A stretch of DNA of 64,000 nt from Aphis gossypii (taxonomy: Eukaryota > Arthropoda > Insecta > Hemiptera > Aphididae), in assembly GCF_020184175.1 (NCBI RefSeq), contig NC_065533.1, positions 58,194,351-58,258,350 of the forward strand. The letters run 5' to 3'. Positions 59,931 through 64,000 of this stretch are shown here, one piece after another. Position 1 is the stretch's first letter. Each line of letters begins with the position of its first letter. The notes below the pieces were generated by a model. That model was not told the DNA's origin and searched no databases. It saw only the letters and a program-made list of their open reading frames with translations. A program made the translations under genes and the position numbers.

Positions 59931-61005
59931 GTTTTTATTGATATTTCAGTATAGTTTTCGGTATTATAATATTAATATTTCATATCTTATAATACTTTTT
60001 TGTATAATACAGCGCCATCTATGTGGCTGTACTATTGATGTGAGTTTTGAATTAGGTTTGGGGCAAGGTTTAGTTTTGTATAGGCAACCCATTGTACACG
60101 CTCTTATCAATGGCTAGGCCAATTGCTAACTTCACACTCGTCATTTTTGTCACCGCGAACATTGTTACCCTATTCGGTCGCGACAATCATTCGTTTATTC
60201 TTTTATTTTACGTTTACCTCGATCTTTCTATGTAATAAAAAGTTTTATTCGTCAAGCTTGTTTTTTCGTTTGTAATAATTACCTTTCTCCACTTCGAGTT
60301 CCATTCGAAGCTCGTAAATTGTCTGGCTGATAGTGTGCCAACAAAAGTCACTATCACCAAAACCTCTTAGATAAGAGAATTTCGGCCATTTTGTGGGCTT
60401 CAAAATCATTTCCAAGTCGGCTATCTAGTATTTTTATATATCTGTGAATGACTCTTATATTATTTACTATTTGAACAAATTATGTTTAAAGAAAAAAATC
60501 TTTATGCTAATTTCCTTTATCCTCATCCTTTTCACAATTCTTTTCTTTTTCCTTCTTTCCTAGAAAAACCATTTCAAAAGAAAAAATGCGTTATGCATAG
60601 GCAAGTGAAAAAATTGCAAACTTGGCAGAAGAAAAAGAAAGTTTAGTGTGTTTGCAAAAAGAGTTGGTCAAGCAAGAACTTGAACAAAGCAGAGAACTGC
60701 ACCAATTAAAAATAAAACAGATGAACGAAGAGCATGAACTAAAAATGTTGGCTCTTCAATATGAATGCGACATTAAAAAAAAATATATTTTCTTCATAAA
60801 ATTAAAAATTCCAACTAAAAAATTTAATCAAATCAAATTATAAGCATTATTATTTTTATTAACTGTTTTAAAACTAACTTTATTTAGTAATATCAATTAA
60901 AATGTACTGTTTATTATTTTTTACTATTAAAATTATTACTTATGTTTAAAAGTTATTATTATTCTATTTAAGTTATTTATAAAAGTTATGAGTTATTTAT
61001 TCATT

Positions 61006-62640
61006 TTAGAGATGTGAAAAATATTCGTTTACTACTCTTGTTCTAGCATTATTTTGCCGATTTTCTATTAAGGGTGTATTGATTAATTCTGTCAGTTCAT
61101 CAGGTAATTGAATATCATCCATTGGAATTTCTTCATTACAGTCAATTGCAATATTGTGAAGAACCGAACAAGCAATTATAACAGTTTGTATATTAGAGAT
61201 TTGCAATCTCATCCCGAGTGATAAAACTGGAAATCGTTGTTTCCAAACACCATAACAACGTTCCACAGGATTTCTAGTACGAATTTGAGATTCGTTGTAT
61301 AAGTTTTCTGGCCCTGCATGGGGGTTCAGGAATGGTGTGACAATATGCATATGGCATAACCAGAATCTGCAACTGTTAAGCTATTTCCCCAGTTTTGAGT
61401 AATATGTAAATCATTATTTATTTTTGAATGTGAAAATATTGTAGAGTCATGAGTTGAACCTGGCCAGCGAACAACAATATCCATAATTTTCAGTTTAGGA
61501 GAAACTACAGTCTGGACATTAAGTAAAACCATCCTTTTCGGTTACGGAAATATTCTGCATTAGGTCCACCTTGAATTAAGTTTTTAATTTCAATTTTTGT
61601 TATTAAATTTAAGTTTGTAAAAAATAAACATTAAAACAAAGAATAGCAATATTAACTAGTATTTTTTTTTGTAATTACAAATAACTTTTGGTGGGAACTT
61701 GAAACTTTAATTTTTATTTTTATTCTAGATACAGAACGTCATTTTCCAAACATTGAGATTAATTTTAATCAAAAAGTTTAAAGTCATTATAAATAATACA
61801 ATAAATGCAATGTTTTATTATAGACTAGTTGCCAGTGGTATATCCAGGGTAAAATTGTTAAACACTATATGTTTTTATTTCATTTTTTTACCCCCCCCTT
61901 TCAAGTTAGGTTAGCTAACCCCCCACCCTTCGAAAAAATTTAGATATCCCACTATTAGCTGCTATGCCAAGGTTATATTATTATACTACTTTATAAATAT
62001 ATATCTACATAATTTATAGTATTACAATTAACATAGGTTTTTAACTACTGTACAAACTGTATAAACTAATTAAGTACACCATTTTGTACAAAAATTCTAT
62101 AAGACTCACCAAGGCTTTGAATTTTAATATGAATAAAGTCAATCGCCCCAATAACCAACGGAAATTTGGCTATACCATAAAATTGTGTATGCAACTCTTT
62201 TATTTCGTCATTTGTTTCTGGCATTTTAATTATTTGAGGACGAAGTTTTGCCAAAGCTACACTTACATCATGTACTATGACACATGCAGCAGATTTACTT
62301 ACACCTGTGACATCTCCAGCACTAATTAAAAAAGATCCTGTAGCATAACATCTCAGAGCTAATAATATTTTTGTGTAGATTTTATGGCATGATTTCTATA
62401 GATACATAAAAAAAAGTCGACGAGTATTTTATTTGGATTAATTTTTGAATAATGTAAATACTACTATATTACCTGTCTGTATTTGATGATATAGTAGGGC
62501 ATATCATATTTAATATCATCAGAATCGTTTCTTTAGATTATCTAAAGCGATTTTTAAAATCTAGTTCATCCCAAGTACTAAAATGATCAACCCTAGTTCG
62601 TACAGTATACGGTCTGCGAAGTGAAACGTAGAAATATTAA
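61006..62640 (-). pseudogene. PIF/Harbinger transposase (HARBI1-like), copy B
   Basis: Exons on the minus strand: about 62,640-62,473 (LRRPYTVRTRVDHFSTWDE), 62,395-62,110 (YATGSFLISAGD, PLVIGAIDFIHIKIQSLG) and 61,569-61,006 (VRWPGSTHDSTIFSHSK, VADSGYA, RTRNPVERCYGVWKQRFP, VLHNIAIDC). The acid residues D, D, E are kept. Breaks: a TAA at 62,538-62,540 replaces a Leu codon in exon 1, and frameshifts lie in exon 2 (near 62,375) and exon 3 (near 61,345 and 61,540). It converges on the last exon of the copy B Myb/SANT-like gene (ends 60,843), mirroring copy A. Confidence 0.88.
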
Positions 62641-62699
62641 TATAAAATACACGTAATATAAAATGCACTTGCTAAAATAGTAAAATTATTATTATCACA

Positions 62700-63200
62700 A
62701 GAATAATCAATGATAATTATTAAATTAAATGACAGTTAAAAAGTTAATCGGAAGAAATAGTAGTGGTTAGTTTAACTATCGGTTAAACCTGATAGTTAGC
62801 TTAACTGGAGTTCCAAAAACAGTTTAACTGGGACAAAGTATTAACCGGCAGTTAAATTCTACTAACTGCCAGTTATAGTCAATTGAAAAACCGGCCCTAA
62901 GGGCCTTTTTATCAATCATCAGTTAAGAGAATTTAATCTCCCGTTAAGATTAATCCTCAGTTAAACTAGAAATGTGATTTTATTATTACATGATAATATT
63001 TTAATCGGAGTTTAAAATTAATTAATCCGCGATATTTGGCCAGTTAAAGAGTTAAACTAAAGTTTAGCTGAAATATTGTCGGTTATCTTATTTATTTTGG
63101 TACCTATGTAATTACATTATGTTTGATTTTACTTTTAATTTCAAAGATTCTTTTTATTTGTTAACTTGTAGGTATATTTATAATTGGTAATTCTTTGAAT
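62700..63200. repeat. AGTTAA-rich DNA with two abutting MITE ends
   Basis: The text is full of AGTTAA/TTAACT words. At 62,885-62,912 AAAAACCGGCCC is followed by TAA and then GGGCCTTTTT. This looks like the right end of one element, a shared 3-bp TAA target word and the left end of another, as for Harbinger-type or ISL2EU-type MITEs. Outer ends were not located. Confidence 0.5.
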
Positions 63201-63255
63201 GTAAGTAAATTTAAATCATTAGAGTTTTTGGGTTATATGAACCATATACACTATA

Positions 63256-63423
63256 CAGGTTATGTTTGAACAAACCTCGAAGACCATATTTATTGTCAAC
63301 AACAATAGACCATTTAAATAAATGGGACGATCAAGACTTTTTTGCCAGATTCCGTTTGAGTAAAAATACATTTAAAATTGTATTAGAAATGGTTCACCAA
63401 GAAGTTACAACTGTTACACAAAG
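63256..63423 (+). pseudogene. PIF/Harbinger transposase exon, third copy
   Basis: After an AG at about 63,258 the frame reads RRPYLLSTTIDHLNKWDDQD and FFARFRLSKNTFKIVLEM, matching exon 1 of copies A and B. It ends at a GT donor (ACACAAAG/GTATAT) near 63,423. No further exon follows before an unrelated repeat at 63,540. Orientation is plus, opposite to copy B, so it is a separate fragment. Confidence 0.75.
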
Positions 63424-63539
63424 GTATATTAATAGATTTTTGAAGATAGCACTCCGGGGGCGTCAACGTCTTATAGGTATAGAATTGAGGGGGATTTTAA
63501 ACCTATGCCCCTTGATTATTTATATTATTATTATTTTTT

Positions 63540-64000
63540 TTTAGATTCTGAACGAAGTGATGAATGTATTGATTTTATAATGATGTGTGTGTTTTTTTTT
63601 GTGTCTGTACAGTAAAACTAGTCGAAATAATGCTCCAATTTCAAACTTTGGGGGTGGTTTCCGATGTAAAAGTAAATATCCTTGGTGCATTATAGAGGTC
63701 AATAGTAAACGTTTTCCAACAGTTTTAAAAACACTCAAGAAAAACAAAAAAAAAATGACGGAAAAACGGAAATTTTTACGCAAAACCAGTTTTGGACCAA
63801 ATCGATTTTTTTATATGGTTGTAATTCTAAAACTAATCACTTTTAATACTTGAAATTTTCACCAAATATTAATATTAATGTTATCTATAAACAGTTAAAT
63901 TTTCAAAATATTTTGACTTTTTTTTAGTTATTTATAGACCATAGAGATTTTCGATTTTTATAAGATTTTTTTTTTTGATGTGTCAATAAAATTGTTTTGG
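63540..64000. repeat. Copy of the dispersed repeat seen at 1.95-3.66 kb
   Basis: From TTAGATTCTGAACG onward the text parallels the inverse of about 3,030-3,245 and then 3,240-3,440 in direct sense: AATAATGCTCCAATTTCAAA, GTTTTCCAACAG, GCAAAACCAGTTTTGGACC, TTCACCAAATATT. It runs off the window end. Confidence 0.7.

Larger units (their letters stand above)
43515..60445. mobile_element. Large structure with long, interrupted inverted arms
   Basis: Two pairs of inverted segments nest inside each other. The outer pair, about 43,515-43,612 and 60,352-60,445, shares CACAGATATATAAAAATACT and ATTCTCTTATCTAAGAGGT. The inner pair, about 45,395-45,560 and 60,000-60,145, shares GACGAGTGTGAAGTTAGCAA, CCATTGATAAG and TAGCGCCAT-type words. 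The left arm carries an extra 1.4 kb (with the THAP fragment), the likely reason for the unequal spacing. The superfamily and target duplication are unknown; it could also be two unrelated inverted repeat families. It encloses the RGG gene and the satellite. Confidence 0.5.
19683..60843 (+). pseudogene. Myb/SANT-like Harbinger partner gene, copy B (split by LINE and Polinton)
   Basis: Exons: 19,683-19,871 (ATG; MSGLSKRKRS, AVTWKDKEKTWGEIAEQYN), 19,943-20,144 (YLKQKYDNIKK, LFVTGGGPF, ELFRTIQVSVEGINC), 20,289-20,423, and 20,503-20,548 resuming after the LINE at about 41,764-41,814 (TELSFSVSPSKKKR). The last exon is about 60,563-60,843, a Glu/Lys coiled coil with LVKQELEQSRELHQLKIKQM. Introns have GT..AG ends. 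The last exon has an in-frame TAG at 60,598-60,600. Residues up to the LINE are open and better kept than in copy A. The role by family knowledge is Myb-type DNA binding and nuclear import of the Harbinger transposase. The final intron (41,815-60,562) is filled with other elements. Confidence 0.87.

Noticed and set aside
1..64000. tRNA, rRNA or other structured RNA genes
   Set aside because: I looked for cloverleaf-like boxes and rRNA words on both strands and saw none I could support by eye.

Overview
This window reads as AT-rich, repeat-dominated insect DNA, most likely hemipteran and probably aphid. The reasons are a low-GC background, short GT..AG introns, a short (CCTAA)n run of the insect telomere type, and the mix of transposon families: piggyBac, Harbinger with a Myb/SANT partner, FLYWCH-type MULE, hAT, R1-like LINE and a Polinton/Maverick. 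The species call is an inference from recalled families. I see no rRNA, tRNA, CRISPR array or clear single-copy host gene, apart from one possible RGG-box/zinc-knuckle gene at 51.8-52.4 kb.

Layout. 1-7.6 kb holds AT-rich repeats, a MITE with nearly perfect 30-bp ends, a tandem repeat and a solo LTR with a 4-bp target duplication. 7.7-10.4 kb holds an OTU-protease fragment and a piggyBac element whose two halves are in permuted order, each outer edge on a TTAA. 10.6-62.6 kb is framed by two Harbinger elements lying head to head around 19.53 kb. Each has a transposase gene converging on a Myb/SANT-like partner gene. In copy A (10.6-19.4 kb) the partner gene is split by a MULE (9-bp duplication TTTCCCAAC), and the MULE is split by a hAT element (8-bp duplication CTGTACAT). 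In copy B (19.6-62.6 kb) the partner gene is split by an R1-like LINE (13-bp duplication). The LINE is split by a complete 16.7-kb Polinton (6-bp duplication GTTTCT). A later intron of the same gene holds a THAP fragment, elements with long inverted arms, the RGG/zinc-knuckle gene and a 6.9-kb satellite of about 190-bp units.

The Polinton (24,534-41,233) keeps the standard kit: capsid-type proteins, an adenain-like protease and a PX-like protein leftward; packaging ATPase, a conserved unknown protein and a chromodomain integrase rightward; and protein-primed DNA polymerase B leftward. Most core genes carry frameshifts, several of them in A/T runs. The right third carries accessory genes: two related coiled-coil proteins, an apparently intact four-exon gene with its own TATA and initiator elements, an unknown 147-codon frame, and a BIR-domain (inhibitor-of-apoptosis type) gene.

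The observations most worth a second look are the spliced accessory gene and the BIR gene in the Polinton, the TTAA-bounded permuted piggyBac with its series of 20-24 bp palindromes, the dated chain of nested insertions, and the RGG-CCHC gene lying beside a satellite inside a long-inverted-arm structure.
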